NCBI RefSeq assembly: GCF_949628265.1
Contig: NC_088788.1
Coordinates: 9,610,001 to 9,674,000, forward strand
Direction: 5' to 3'
From: Cloeon dipterum
Taxonomy: Eukaryota; Arthropoda; Insecta; Ephemeroptera; Baetidae
DNA length: 64,000 bases
Shown: piece after piece, positions 1-13,578 of the stretch
Layout of the letters: every line of letters starts with the position of its first letter
How positions within the stretch are numbered: the first letter of the stretch is position 1
Program-made: the position numbers and the translations under genes
Notes under the pieces: generated by a model
What the model was told of the DNA's origin: nothing
Database searches by the model: none
What the model saw: the letters and a program-made list of their open reading frames with translations, nothing else

Positions 1-1394
<1,394 letters not shown>

Positions 1395-1780
1395 CTCAGT
1401 CTCAAGCATTGTTGATGTTATCGCATATTATATGATAAAAATATTGAAAATATTTTTACGGTTGGTCACTGCCTTTTAGTGGCGTTGCTTCTCTGCACTC
1501 TTCACGAAATTGTGTCATTGTTGCCGTAGTATTCGGTATTCGCCACTCACGTATTAACTTATTTTGTTGATTTCATCTTACGCAATTTGTTAGCGGCCGA
1601 ATCGCAGAGAGATTCGATATTTGCTGATTACAGGAACAAAAAATAATCAAAACGCGTTACGCGAGGGAAATTGTGTGAGTTCGGCCAAGTATTACGTTGT
1701 ATATTTTTGTAATATTATATATATATTATATGATCATCTTCAAAATACAAATGGTTAGGAAAACATTTATGGCTTTTAAT
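1395..1780. other. Convergent 3' intergenic gap (Men / SMARCAL1)
   Basis: The malic enzyme stop (1394, plus strand) and the SMARCAL1 stop (1781, minus strand) face each other across 386 bases. The interval is AT-rich and must hold both 3' UTRs. I see no canonical AATAAA on either strand, so the poly(A) signals are probably variants (for example the AATATTA-type runs around 1710-1730). Confidence 0.6.
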
Positions 1781-4700
1781 TCACTTTGAGCACGCAGACA
1801 CCTCAGCGTCGATAGCGTCCCAGTCCACGTCATCCAGCATGTCTTCCTCCTCCTCGTCTTTGCTTGTGGTTTGAATGTACTTGGTAATTTTGTTTTGGTC
1901 AGCGTCCTGGGGAAATAACATAAAAAATCAAGGGAAGGTAAACACACGTTTAATTTTAAAATGAATAAAATCTGACAACTCCTACGTTAAATTATATTAA
2001 TGCCAGAAAAAAAGATAATTTAGATGATCGAAATGAGGAATCACCTGCAAAACTCTGGTGCTAGAGGTGTCAGTTAGGTTGTCCTGGTTCAGGCCAGCTT
2101 TGTTCAGAACAGCCAGTTTCTTTTGAAGAAGGTTCCACATGTGGTCGTCGGACGTATCCTTGGCCACCAGGTATTGCACCACAACCGTATTCTGCTGCCC
2201 GATTCTGTGCACTCGATCCTCAGCTTGCAGCATAATCTGTCAATTGTCATAGTGACTGGTTTAAAAAATAAATGTCAACAGACTTCACATAAAATTACTT
2301 CATAATCTATTAAATGAAAAATTACAACAACTGAATTGCTAAACAATTACTACATAAACATTTCTTTTGTGTTATTTTAATCACACGAGCCTGACATTGT
2401 TTTTTTAAATTTAGAATATTTTCTTTGGGTTTAATCTGATCAAAGAAGCTTTTTTATTATGATTATTTTAAATAATCACGAAAACAGCGCGACTCACCCC
2501 AGGATTCCAAAAGAGCTCAGCAAAGACGACCATGTGAGCGGCCGTCAGGGTAATTCCTGAGTTTGCCGCCATGATGGAGAGCACAGCCACCTTGCAGGCA
2601 GGGTCCTCCTGGAAGGTCTGGCACGCTTCTAGCCGCGCTGCTGATGACGTCTCGCCATCAATGCGAATGTACCTGAAAGGAAAATTATTTATTTTTAAAA
2701 TATTTGTCTCGGAAGTTGATAAGTGCGATCTACATTTTAATTTAAAATTTCGCAGCAGACAAGATTTTTCCTATTTCTTTGAGCGACATAAAAGGATTTC
2801 TTTACAGACTAACCTGAATTTGCTGCGGATGACTCTGTCACAAACAGCGTCAAGCACAGCCTTGTGGTGCGCAAAGCACAGGAATTTCTTGCCTTCCTCT
2901 AGCAGCTCCACGATGTAATCACTGCAGGAAAATTTCCATTGCCATTAATGTTCCAGACAAATTGAAGCAGCAACTCTAACCAAATGGCCTTAATTTTGAT
3001 GTAGCTGGTTTCATGGAAGTAGTGCAGCAAAGCACCGTGTTTTTCAGAGTTGCTGTTGATGTTGAGTAGCCTCGCTTTTGCAGCTTGTAGTTCCTTTTGC
3101 TCCTTGATGATTGAGCCAACTGGCAGCACCACAGTTTGTCTATAACAAAATTTAAATGTAAATACATATATCCAGTTGAAATAAAATGCAGCTCCCTCAG
3201 TGTGTACATTACTTAAAAGCTAGCTAACACAAAGGACGCTGCTTTAATATCAACACTAACACACTAACATTTTGAGGGCCTTGATTGCAAAATATATTTA
3301 TTGGCACAAACAAAAATCAATTTTCATCCAAAAGGAATTTTTAAATTATTCATTTTAGAAAATTTCAAATAACGTTCAGGTTTGAAAATCCAGACCTTTA
3401 AATTATTTTGAGAGTTTTGAAAAGGCAATTTAAATTGATTAATTCAATTAAGAATGTGTGAAGAGAAAATTACTAAACGTGCCAAGAACCAACCTGAATT
3501 TGCCCGGCAGCTGGGTGAGCACGTCCTTTTTCAGTCTTCTAATCATGAAGCACTCCTTGAGCACAATGCTGAGCTCGTCCATGTTGCACGAGCCAGAGTA
3601 GTCCCAGCCCCAATTTGTCTCCTTTGCAGCGCAGTACCGCACTCCATATTCATGTAGTCTACAGTAATTTCAGGGGTAAAAATGGAGAAAATAGTGAAAG
3701 GCTGAAAAATACTTCATCAGGGCATTTGGTCGGATGATGTTTAGCTGCGAGTAGAGTTCAATGGGCCTGGAGAGGGCGGGCGTACCAGTCAGCATCAGCA
3801 GTCGCTTGGCACCCCTTACCAACTGCCCTGCGGCCTCGGAGCGCTTGGATTTGGTGTTTTTAACACTGTGTGACTCATCCTGAAAAAAGTATACAGGTTT
3901 TTTCAAAACTGAAATTTTTGTACAAATGCTAATTAAAAAGTACCTTGAAAATATCATTCCCTGATTTGATAAATTTAAAGAAAACCAAAAAAATATATTA
4001 GAAAAAATATCCAACGCTACTTTTGCAGTTCTAAATTAAAATTTTAAAAATGTGTACGTAGAAAAAACTCTGCAATAGGAATTTTCCTGCGATATATTAT
4101 GTACTCCTTTTTACCATGATGACGACTCCAAATTTCATTTTCTCCAGCATATCCTTCTGCCTAGTCAAGAGATCATAAGAGATGATGAGGATTCTGGCGT
4201 CAGCCACAAACTCCTTTCCATTTGTCATGACTACAACTTCGTGCCATGGAACGCTCGGCAGCCACATCCTGAATGACTCAGCCCACGAAAATCTGTGAAT
4301 TTATTTATTTATTTTCAAACCTAAAAGATCAATTTTCCTCCTAATCCCTGTTCTAAATAAAAAATACATAGAAATTCGCACCTGACTGAGGAAGGACACA
4401 CAATGAGAAGAGGCCAGTCCTCTTTGTAGTAATTGGCGACGGCGAGCGCCTGGATTGTTTTGCCGAGACCCATGTCGTCAGCCAGCATCGCCCTGCCTCC
4501 TTTAGAGATGCAAAATCTAGTACAAAATACTTGATTTTCAGCTCCTCTATAATTTTTAGCGAATCTCACTTGATTCCGTCGACTTGGAATGGCATTAGAG
4601 CCTCTCTGCAGACTGGATCCAGGCGCGAAAGATCAATGTCTTCTGTGCTGGCGCTGGGTTGCTGCATCAACTGGAATTCAGCCATGCAAGTAGGAAAAAA

Positions 4701-5321
4701 TAATTTTTAATAAATCTGACTAATATTAAAATTTTTACTGAACTCCTATCAAAAATATTATACATAAACTAACCTCAACAATTTTAGCCGGAATGTGAGT
4801 GAGATAAAAAGGTGGTTTCACTGCCTTGACGGCTTCTTTCAGCTTGTTGTGATCCTTGAGGTGGAAAGTCCAGGTCTTCGCAATTGCATCTGATGTAATA
4901 TAAAACAATTATTATTTATGTGAATGAATAAAACATTAATTTTAAACCCACCATATTGTCTAGAAGGAATGGATTTGAATATTTCGATGACCTGCTGGTT
5001 GTAACCCATGGCAACCTTGAACCTGTCCTTGGAAAGGAGTTTGCAAATGCCCTGATTCGCCTGACTAGGCATCGAAGATTTGGGCACCTCTTTTGTTTCT
5101 AATTTCGGCTTTTTCGCCACTGTGACGTCCAGAGGCTTTTTGCTGTTTGACCCGTAGAAGGATTTCAAGGGCACTGATTTGCTGCCTTGGACTGAAGAAG
5201 CTGCAGAATTGTTAATATTAGCCGAGGCTGCTGCAGCTGTTGCAGCCTTCTTCTTCAATTCCTGCGCTCTTTTGCGGTTCTCTTCTATCCGCTGACGTTG
5301 TTCTGCCGTCAATGAGGACAT
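1781..5321 (-). CDS. Marcal1: SMARCAL1-type ATP-dependent annealing helicase, complete, 12 exons
   Basis: Rewinds RPA-coated single-stranded DNA and remodels stalled replication forks in the nucleus. Exons (5' to 3'): 5321-4952, 4889-4774, 4670-4570, 4516-4382, 4292-4115, 3879-3713, 3658-3494, 3139-2981, 2921-2814, 2672-2498, 2236-2045, 1906-1781. They sum to 1992 bases (663 aa). The first ~28 residues ([20 protein letters not shown]) match the RPA-binding motif at the SMARCAL1 N-terminus. A single HARP domain follows at ~105-160 ([21 protein letters not shown]). The SNF2 core has motif I DDMGLGKT (~209-216), motif II DESH (~301-304), LTGTPA, and motif [14 protein letters not shown] (~563). 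The C-terminus is acidic. Human SMARCAL1 has two HARP domains, and I see only one here, as in Drosophila Marcal1. ZRANB3 is less likely because no NZF or HNH segment follows the helicase. Confidence 0.95.
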
Positions 5322-6042
5322 GATGAATAAAGTTTAATGTTGAAATTTGAAGAGTGCAGTCACAGAAGTCACCACAGTCCACAACAAACAAAACGCTGGA
5401 ATCCCATTCTCATTGTTCCTGAGTCGGTTCTTGTTTTCCCTCCGTCAGCCGGCAGACAGCGTGTTTCAGCTGGTTTGTTTTGGTGTGTAAACGGTCCATC
5501 CACATTCCAATTCAATTTCGACCAATTGGAGTGCTTGATTGCAGTGTGAAATGGATACAGAGAAGCATAGCGTTTTGAAGTACTTGAGTGCATCAATATT
5601 TTTTAAGTTATTTTACACGTTATTTTAAAAAATATTTATAATAAAGGATTTAGTGTAAAAAATTCAACACAATTCATTCACTGACATAGCAATATTGTGT
5701 AATGTTAGTTAAAATATGCTAAACACCTTTCCGTACTATGCACTTGCGAGAGGGGCGTGAACGTGGTCGTGGTATTTGCGGTACGTGCGGGCAGGAAACT
5801 AAAAAGTAAATAAGATTCGGGAATTTCTACGTGAAGCCAAAACAAATCGAAGCAAGGTTGAAGCCGATTATTTACACCCATATTAATTAGATTAGAACAC
5901 ATCCGTGAGATACATAGCTCTGTTCTTATCTGGCTACAATCTCATGCTTGGTACACAAATCATTTTCTTACATAAATAAACATTGCAAACTCATGTGAAA
6001 TTTCTTTCAGTTTATTGATGTGCCGATACAAGTTTTCGTGCA
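5322..6042. promoter_or_regulatory. Shared upstream region of SMARCAL1 (-) and torsin (+)
   Basis: The two start codons (5321 minus, 6043 plus) are 721 bases apart and point away from each other, so this interval must contain both promoters and 5' UTRs. The half next to SMARCAL1 is less AT-rich. No TATA box stands out. Short ORFs here look like chance frames. Confidence 0.6.
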
Positions 6043-7487
6043 ATGAAACTCGTTCTCTTGGTCGTCGCATGTGCCGTCTTGCTGCCTGAGAACCGAGCTT
6101 GGGAATGGTCCGACTTTACTATACTCAGCGAATGGTGTTATGACTCCTGGATCCCAGTCAACGAGTCTAAATTCAAGCAGAGTCTCCGGGAAAACGTGTT
6201 CGGACAGCCCCTGGTCGAGGAGACATTGAGGACCGTGTTTGCGCACCTGAGACCGGGACACGAGCCGAGAAAGGCGTTGGTGCTCGCTTTCCAGGGCTGG
6301 CCGGGTGTGGGCAAGAACCTGGTCACCAACCTCTTGGCTAAGAGCATTTACGCGCGAGGGACTGACAGCTCCTTTTTTAAGCTGTACAACTCGCGCATAG
6401 ACTTTCCGCTTGAGAACAAAGCCGAAGAGTACAAGAAAAGGTTGCAGCAAGAGGTGAAGGAAAAACTGGCCAAATGTGCTCGCTCGCTGTTTGTGTTCGA
6501 CGAGATCGACATGATGCCACCAAAGGTGATCGACGGAATCAAGCCTTACTTTGACTACCAAGAGAAGGTAATCTTAATGCTAGAAAAATGCTAGTTTTTT
6601 TACTTTCAATTTTTATATTGCAAAGTCTGGTCGATTTTTTCTGAGCTTCTAACCGTCAAGGGACCATAAAAAACAGTTAGACTATGATTTTGATGAAATT
6701 TGGTGGATCTAAGTAAGGCGCGCCTGAACATTCCATGTAATAATTTAAGAAAAAATGCGACTATACAGGGACTCAAACTTTAAAGGTGATAAATTGAGCG
6801 ATCAAACTTTTGCAAGGATAGAAAGAAATATTTTTAAATGCTACGGTTCCTTAATCAATCAAAATCCTTAAAATAATTCAAGTATCATATTTATAAATTC
6901 TTTAATTGAAAACAATGCAAATTTAACATTAATACTCATAAACAAGTATTAAGTTTTGATTAAACAAAAATTACGTGACAGGTGGATGGTGTCGACCCAC
7001 GAAGAGCTGTCTACATCTTCCTGTCCAACAAAGGCGGCAGCAGAATCGCCGAAATCGCCTATGAACTGTGGGAGAAGAACGTGCCCAGGGAAAATTTCAG
7101 ACTAAGCGACTTCAAGTGCGTCTTCTGAAAAGGAAAATAATTAATAATTCCATACTAATTATGTATATCAGGGAGGCGCTGCAGTCCAGCGCGTTCAACG
7201 AGAAAGGAGGCCTGCAGCACAGTGACAGCATCAGCAGCTTCTTGGTCAGCTTCCACGTGCCGTTTCTGCCGCTGCAGAAGGAGCACGTAGCCCAGTGCAT
7301 CGACGCCGAACTCAGGCGACGCGGTGTTGTCGACCCTGACGACACCATCGCCAGTGCGGCGCTACAAGAGGTGGTTTTCACCAAGCGCGATACGTTCACT
7401 GCCGGACTGTTTGCTTCCGGCGGCTGCAAGACCATTGACTCTATTGTCTCCACGGCTGTGGTCGCGTTAGCGCACGACGAACTTTAA
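6043..7487 (+). CDS. Torsin: Torsin, ER-lumen AAA+ ATPase, complete, 3 exons
   Basis: Torsins are AAA+ ATPases of the ER and nuclear-envelope lumen that need membrane cofactors (LAP1/LULL1 type) for activity. Exons 6043-6567, 6982-7115 and 7172-7487 give 324 aa, close to human torsin-1A (332). Residues 1-19 form a signal peptide (MKLVLLVVACAVLLPENRA). Walker A is GWPGVGKN (85-92), with the torsin-specific Asn where other AAA+ proteins have Thr or Ser. Walker B is FVFDEID (150-156) and the sensor-1 region is FLSN. The two torsin cysteines are present: one after PFLPLQKEHVAQ (C) and one in the C-terminal GGCK sensor-2 motif. No ER-retention tetrapeptide is present, as in torsin-1A. The gene is divergent from SMARCAL1, and its stop is only 37 bases before the REV1 start. 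Confidence 0.96.
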
Positions 7488-7524
7488 CTCTTTTTAGATT
7501 TTTTTTCGTAGTTTTAAGGTCAAG

Positions 7525-10500
7525 ATGAGGCGTGCTAAAAGGGAGGATAAGTTTCCAGAGAACGGATTCGAACAATGGGTAACTTTTTAATTTACTTTTG
7601 AAATTGATTTTACAAACGGTATGAAATCTCTCGCGAAAACACCATTATAACTATTAATTAATTAAATCGCTTCAATATTTATTCATGAAAATGAAGTTTA
7701 AATTGTTTTATACCAACCAACAACTGTGCTTTTGATCTTTGATCATACAATTTGATTTCGAAACGGACTCTAAACCCTAAATACCAAATAAAAGCCTTCA
7801 TAAATTCTTATTCCATTTTTCTTTACAAGAGCCACTTATTTACTATTCAGTTCTAAATAAGAAATGTCAAAAACATTTAAATAAATAAATTCAATTGCAT
7901 TAGAAGAAGGTCCAGGCTGCCTTCAATTTTAAAATAACAATTTTTTATTATCCCTCAAAACATTCTTAAGAGGAAATGTAAACCAAAATTCCAGGGTGGC
8001 TACATGAACGCCAAGAAGGCCAAACTGGAGGAGCAGTTCAAAGCAGGTGCTTCAAAGGAGTCGCATTTGCAAACCACGTCAAAAATCTTCAGCGGGATCT
8101 CCGTCTATGTGAACGGCTACACAAGTAATTTAACAAATAAATCCACTTCCCCGTTAAAATAAAAATTCAATCCCTCGCTCTCAGTTCCAACTGCGGATGA
8201 AATTAAAATGGCGATGATGTTGCACGGCGGACAGTTCCACCAGTACTACAGCGCCAGCAAGACCCGTTTCATCATCGCCAGCAACCTGGCCGACGCAAAG
8301 CTGAAGAAGATCAAGGGCCAGCCCAAGGTAGTCAAGCCGCAGTGGATCGCGGACTGCGTGGCCGCTGAGAAATTGCTTGACTTCCGACCTTACTTGCTCT
8401 ACTCGAACCAGAGCAAGACGCAGCCTAAAATTCAGTTTCCACAGGTCTCTGAGTTTGAGTCGCCTGTCAACTCTCACAGGTATAGAACTTTGATTTTATT
8501 TTAATATATTTATATTTTCAAATACTAATTATTTGTTTAGATAGTTTTATATTATTAAATAGTAAAATAACCTTATTTATTTTTTAATAATTATATTTTC
8601 TGCAGAAATATCCACTTGGTTTTTTAAAACTTGCATGCGGTGTTTTCTTTTTGTTCTATATCCCCCAATTTACATTATTCATGTATCAAAAAATCTTTAT
8701 AAATCTGTTGAAGATGTCAAAAAAATAATAATAATTAAAAATAAAACTAATTTTATTTGCTAAGCACAATTTGGTAAACTAATATAAAATATTTCTTGAA
8801 AAAAATTATAGTGGTTGAAAGGGACATAGAAACTAATTTTGTTAATTAATTATATTCCTAATTTAAGGTACAAAAAATTGGAAATCAGCATTGGTCAGAC
8901 ATTGACATCAACGCCAAAAGTCGGACGTAAAAGAGCTGCCTTGGATACAACCGATAAAAGCCCATTTAATGATTCAACAGCCTCTGCGATTTCTGCTGAA
9001 GAGGAAAAAGTTATGCTCGAGTCTGATGACTCTAAGAGCTCTTCATCGTCTGATTTCAACCTTTTCAGCGAATTAAAATTAAATAAAAAGAAAACTTCTC
9101 CGTTTGAAGTGGTGACTAACTTCCCAGACGACGAGGAGAAAGATCCAAGCGTTTCAAATGAGGAGTCTGACTTTGAAGACCTGCTTGATTGCACCTTAGT
9201 AGCAGAAGAGCTGCGAGCCGCGGAACAGGCTGCTTTGAAAAAAACTGAGCTGCCTCTTAAAGAGACTGTAACGTTACCAAAAAAAGAGACTCCAACACCA
9301 AAAGAAGATAATATTTTCATTTCAACACCCAAAGTTGAGGTGAAAATACCTCAATCAACAGCGGCAAAACCAAAAGAAACAGCCCCGCCGCCGAAAGAGC
9401 CAGAGCCGCAGTCAAAAAAGGCGCCGATGAAGCGGGCCGGCGAAGAAAATTTCCTCTCCGAGTTCTACAGCAACTCGCGCCTGCACCACATCTCCACCAT
9501 GGGTACCGCGTTCAAAGCGTACGTCAACGACCTGCGGAGGAATCACTCAGGGGACTTTCCTGGACGGCAAAAGCTTCTGCAGTGGAAGCGAGAGGCTGGG
9601 ATCGATGGACACGGCTGGAGCGGTGGCGTCGTCGTCATGCACATTGACATGGACTGCTTCTTCGTCTCTGTCGGCCTGCGTGCCCACCCTGAGCTCAGGG
9701 GTCAACCTGTGGCCGTCACCCACGCCAAGGGCAATCCGCCGCCGACTGCTAACTCTTCCAGCAGGGAAGCCGAATTCCAGATGTACCGAAAAAGGATGCA
9801 GAACAAAGCAGGTTGGTTTTTGATAATTAATAATATCTTTTAAAAACACTAAAGAGGAGTTAAACGTTTGAATTTTATTAATTTTTAATAGCTTTTTGTT
9901 AAAAAAAATATTCACTAAAAAATTAAATAAATTTTTATCGTCACTTTAGGCACAAGCAAATCGACAGAACACTTTGCAGAGGCGCTGGAGAAGCGGCTGA
10001 GCTGGCGTGGCGACGGTGGCGAGGCCAGTTCCATGTCCGAAATCGCGTCGTGCAACTACGAAGCTCGAGCCGCCGGCCTGCGCAATGGGATGTTCCTTGG
10101 CGAGGCGCTCAGGTTGTGTCCTAACCTGAAGACGATCGCCTACGACTTTGATGCTTACAAGGAAGTTTCCACTGCTCTCTATGATACTCTTGCTTCTCTC
10201 ACGCTGGACATCGAGGCCGTCAGCTGCGATGAAATGTTTGTTGACTGCACCCGACTGCTCGCTGAAACCGACACCAGACCCCTTGATTTTGCCACTTTTG
10301 TTCGAGCTGAAATCAAGGTGAATATTTTTATCGTGTTCTATTTATTTTAAGGGAATGTTTGAAATTTTGTGTTTATGAAAATATTAAAAAATTGATTCAT
10401 TTTTCTGCTGATAATGGATTAAATTGTAATAAATATTGGATGATATGGGATTTATTTAATTTTTTATCTCGTTTAGATGTTGAATTATTTACGTTTTCTG

Positions 10501-13195
10501 TGTTTCTTGATTTAAATTTATATTTTCGATGTATGATATTTTTCAATCCAGGCGTGGTTTAATTACCAGGTCTCTCAATATTAAAATAATTCAAACGTCA
10601 TTTAAATAAAAATTATGCTGTCAAATAAATCCTTTATGAAATTATTTCAGAAAATCACCGGATGCCCAGCGTCTACCGGGTTTGGAGCAAACATGCTGCA
10701 AGCGAGGATGGCAACAAAAAAAGCCAAACCCGATGGACAGTTCCACCTTCTGCCGGAGGATGTTGTGGAATTCGTGAAAAACATCAAAGTTTCGGATTTA
10801 CCTGGTAAATATTAATACAAAATTGTAGAAAAATCTGAATTGGTAATAATTTCAATGCAGCAAAAAAATCAAAAAGCAATATTAATGCTTTAATTATTAA
10901 GACTGGAGCTGCCCAGACTTTTAATTTCAAAATGAATTTTAACATAAAGTAATTATTACTGGATGGATTAATTCAGGATTTATCCTTTCGAAATTTTGCT
11001 ACAGGAGCAGAGCTGAGCCATACGATTAATATTTTTTTTTTAATTTCACGATTTAAGTACGTGTGTATTATTTTTACTTAAAGTGCGTTTGAATACCTAT
11101 AAAACTCGCCAGACCAAGAGTTAAAACTAATTTTTGTAGCTTCAATAAATTTTAAGTTTAAAGATTAACATATTTCTCTCTCTCACACACACACACTCAG
11201 TTTTTACTATTTTAAAGTTGTCTAAAATAATATTTGTACCAGGTGTGGGTAGAAATGTGGCCTACCGCCTGCAGGCCATTGGCGTGCAAACGTGCAACGA
11301 CCTGCAGAAAACAAGTCTGGCGCTGCTGCAGGAGCATTTCGGTGCCAAAGTGGGCCTTTCGCTGCACAAGCACAGCCGTGGCGAAGACGACCGCAAGCTG
11401 GAGTTAGAGCACGTGCGGAAATCGGTGTCGGCCGAAGTCAACTACGGCGTGCGCTTCTCCAACTTGGCCGAGTGTCGGCGGTTTGTCGAGGAGCTGTCCG
11501 CCGAGGTACAGCGGCGTCTGGAGGCTGCGGAGAAGCAGGGCCGCTGTGTTACTCTCAAGTTGATGGTTAAAGCCAAGGATGCACCTGAGCGCACGGCTAA
11601 ATTCATGGGGCATGGCGTCTGTGACAGCTTCTCCAGATCGGTCACACTGCCTGCTGAAACATCTGATGCCAAAATAATCGCCAGGTGAGAGTTCCTGATA
11701 TTAAAAAAATTATTGGTGATTTTCATTAAGGTTTTTCCTAATTTGGAATATTTTTACGAGGTTATTTCTATTTAAAAAAATGCCTGAAATTCCTGTTTAA
11801 AATTCTTGAACTTTAATTTCTCAGGGAAGCCATGAAGCTGGTAGACCTGCTCGGAATCAACTTTTCCCTCTTTCGTGGGATGGGAGTGCAGATGAGCAAA
11901 CTATCTGACAAAAAGAAGGCAGACACCGGCATGAGTCGCTTTCTGCAAAAAGGCAAGCCCCCCTCATCAGTCGCGTCCACTTCAAGGGCCGAGCCAAAGG
12001 CCTCCACCTCAAGAGCTGAGCCAGTCGCGTCCACCTCAAGGGCTGAGCCAGAGGTTTTGGACGAGGCGGTGCTTGCTGAGCTGCCCGAAGACATCCGGCA
12101 AGAGGTCCTGCGAGAGTACAAATTAGCCAGGCCGCCGAGCGCTTCCAGCAGCAAGAGTTTCGCGGCCGAGTTGACCATGTCACAGGTCGACCCGTCCTTC
12201 CTGGAGGCGCTGCCCGACGATTTAAAACGAGAGGTTGTTGCGGAACTCCAGGCCAGCAAGACCAGACGAGGCGACTCTAAACTCCTTTTTCCAGGTAAAT
12301 CTTATGTCTTATTACAGTAAAAAGAAAATGTTCTTAATTATCAACTGTTTAACTTTTTTTCTTAAGAGAACATCCTGTTTTAAGTTGGATCCTAACTTTG
12401 TGAAGAGCGTAGGAAAATTTAAGGCAACAAATAATTATTTAAAAGCGAACACTTAAGTTATAAATCGTAAATTAACCCCTTGAAATTGATAAAGTATAGG
12501 CCACAAAATATTCACAATGCTCTTTTTCTGAAAAGGAGAAAACTAATCCAGCATCTTGCAATGAAACCATAAAAGTAAAGGATTTCAGCAAAAGCTTTTA
12601 AATTAAAATGTGCCATAAATTTTTTTGTTTTAATTCTAGCTTTGACAAGTCCTCGTAAGTCAAAAGTGTCGCCAAAGAAGAAGAAAAGGGGTCGACCAAT
12701 TGGTGGAGCCAAGCGGAAGCCAATAATCAAAGTGCCTCGTCGTGAAAATTCACCTCCTGCAAAGCCTGAGGTACAGACGAAATTCACGCATCAAAAATAT
12801 TTTACAATTTCCTGGTCACAGGTCGTTCCTGAAGTCAAAGTAGAAGAGGAAAAGGACGAGGGTCCTTTGCAAGTCAGCATGAAAGTGGAGGATTTGCTCC
12901 CGCTGATCAAAGAGTGGGTCAAAAGCTCTGCTGAGCCTGTCGAGCAGGATACCGAGCTGATGATCCAGTTTTTGGAGAAGCTCCTCTTGTCAGGCAAAGT
13001 GGACAAAATAGCGGCTGTGCTTAGAACACTTAAATTGTGAGTTTTTCTTGATTCCTCAATGAGTTTTACTATAGAAATTTTGGCAGGAATGTGACGAGAA
13101 AAGGAAGTGCTGCTTGGAGAGGTATTTTTGAAGGACTCATCGAAAAAACTCAGCACCTAGTTTTCAATCGTTATGGAAGCAAACTGATGTTTTGA
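7525..13195 (+). CDS. Rev1: REV1 translesion DNA polymerase (Y-family dCMP transferase), complete, 11 exons
   Basis: Inserts dCMP opposite damaged bases and scaffolds other bypass polymerases. Exons: 7525-7578, 7995-8124, 8185-8479, 8868-9811, 9950-10317, 10651-10804, 11243-11684, 11825-12294, 12640-12770, 12822-13036, 13087-13195 (3312 bases, 1103 aa). The first exon reads MRRAKREDKFPENGFEQW, close to the REV1 N-terminus. A BRCT domain (~45-135) follows, with VYVNGYT and MMLHGGQFHQYYS. After an acidic Ser/Thr/Pro/Lys-rich linker comes the N-digit motif SRLHHIST, then catalytic MHIDMDCFFVSVG (~417) and SCDEMFVDCT (~566). The little-finger region has RKSVSAEVNYGVRF. Two ubiquitin-binding motifs centre on LPEDIRQE (~880) and LPDDLKRE (~925). 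The last ~100 residues form the REV7/Pol-interacting domain. Reading through the 13036/13087 splice would stop early, but splicing restores the conserved tail ending NRYGSKLMF. Confidence 0.96.
7787..7792 (+). terminator. Candidate poly(A) signal for torsin, inside REV1 intron 1
   Basis: AATAAA about 300 bases after the torsin stop. It is the first canonical signal downstream. It lies inside the first intron of REV1 (7579-7994), so a torsin transcript using it would contain REV1 exon 1 in its 3' UTR. The assignment is an inference from position only. Confidence 0.4.
11175..11197. repeat. TC/AC microsatellite in REV1 intron 6
   Basis: A run of CT dinucleotides merges into a run of CA dinucleotides about 50 bases upstream of the acceptor of REV1 exon 7. 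Simple-sequence repeat, probably polymorphic. It could contribute to the pyrimidine-rich tract but is rather far from the acceptor. Confidence 0.85.
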
Positions 13196-13235
13196 ATGTC
13201 ACAATTTTGTATTTTATATATATGTTTACCAGCAG

Positions 13236-13241
13236 AATAAA
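13236..13241 (+). terminator. Poly(A) signal of REV1
   Basis: AATAAA 41 bases after the REV1 stop codon, giving a very short 3' UTR. The opposing hnRNP H/F signal is only about 75 bases away, so the two transcripts end almost tail to tail. Confidence 0.8.
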
Positions 13242-13313
13242 TATTGCTTACGAATTTCTTATTTTTATAGTATTATTTGTCAAAATGCAAGAGTTTTTAA
13301 GGTGACCAGGCGA

Positions 13314-13319
13314 TTTATT
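13314..13319 (-). terminator. Poly(A) signal of the hnRNP H/F gene
   Basis: AATAAA on the minus strand (TTTATT as written), 260 bases beyond the hnRNP H/F stop at 13579. It implies a 3' UTR of about 270-290 bases that converges on REV1. Confidence 0.7.
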
Positions 13320-13578
13320 GGCAGTTTTACTGTACAGTTCATATCTAAATCGATACATGAAGATGTTAGGCGTTGAAAACACATTATGTCCACCTCTCGA
13401 GTCTATGAAATAAAATTAATGATGAACCGGATGAAGCACAAACAATGAGGGAATGATGCGTTAGAGGCAGCAGCCGAGGCGAAATCGCGATTTTGCAACG
13501 GCCCCGAGATGCGGCTTATTTATACAATTATCCATGGCATCAAAATTGCGCGAGTGATCGGTTGTGATGATTTGAGGT

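Noticed and set aside
6007-6561. 184-codon frame antisense to torsin exon 1
   Set aside because: Exact antisense of a conserved coding exon; open only because of codon bias.
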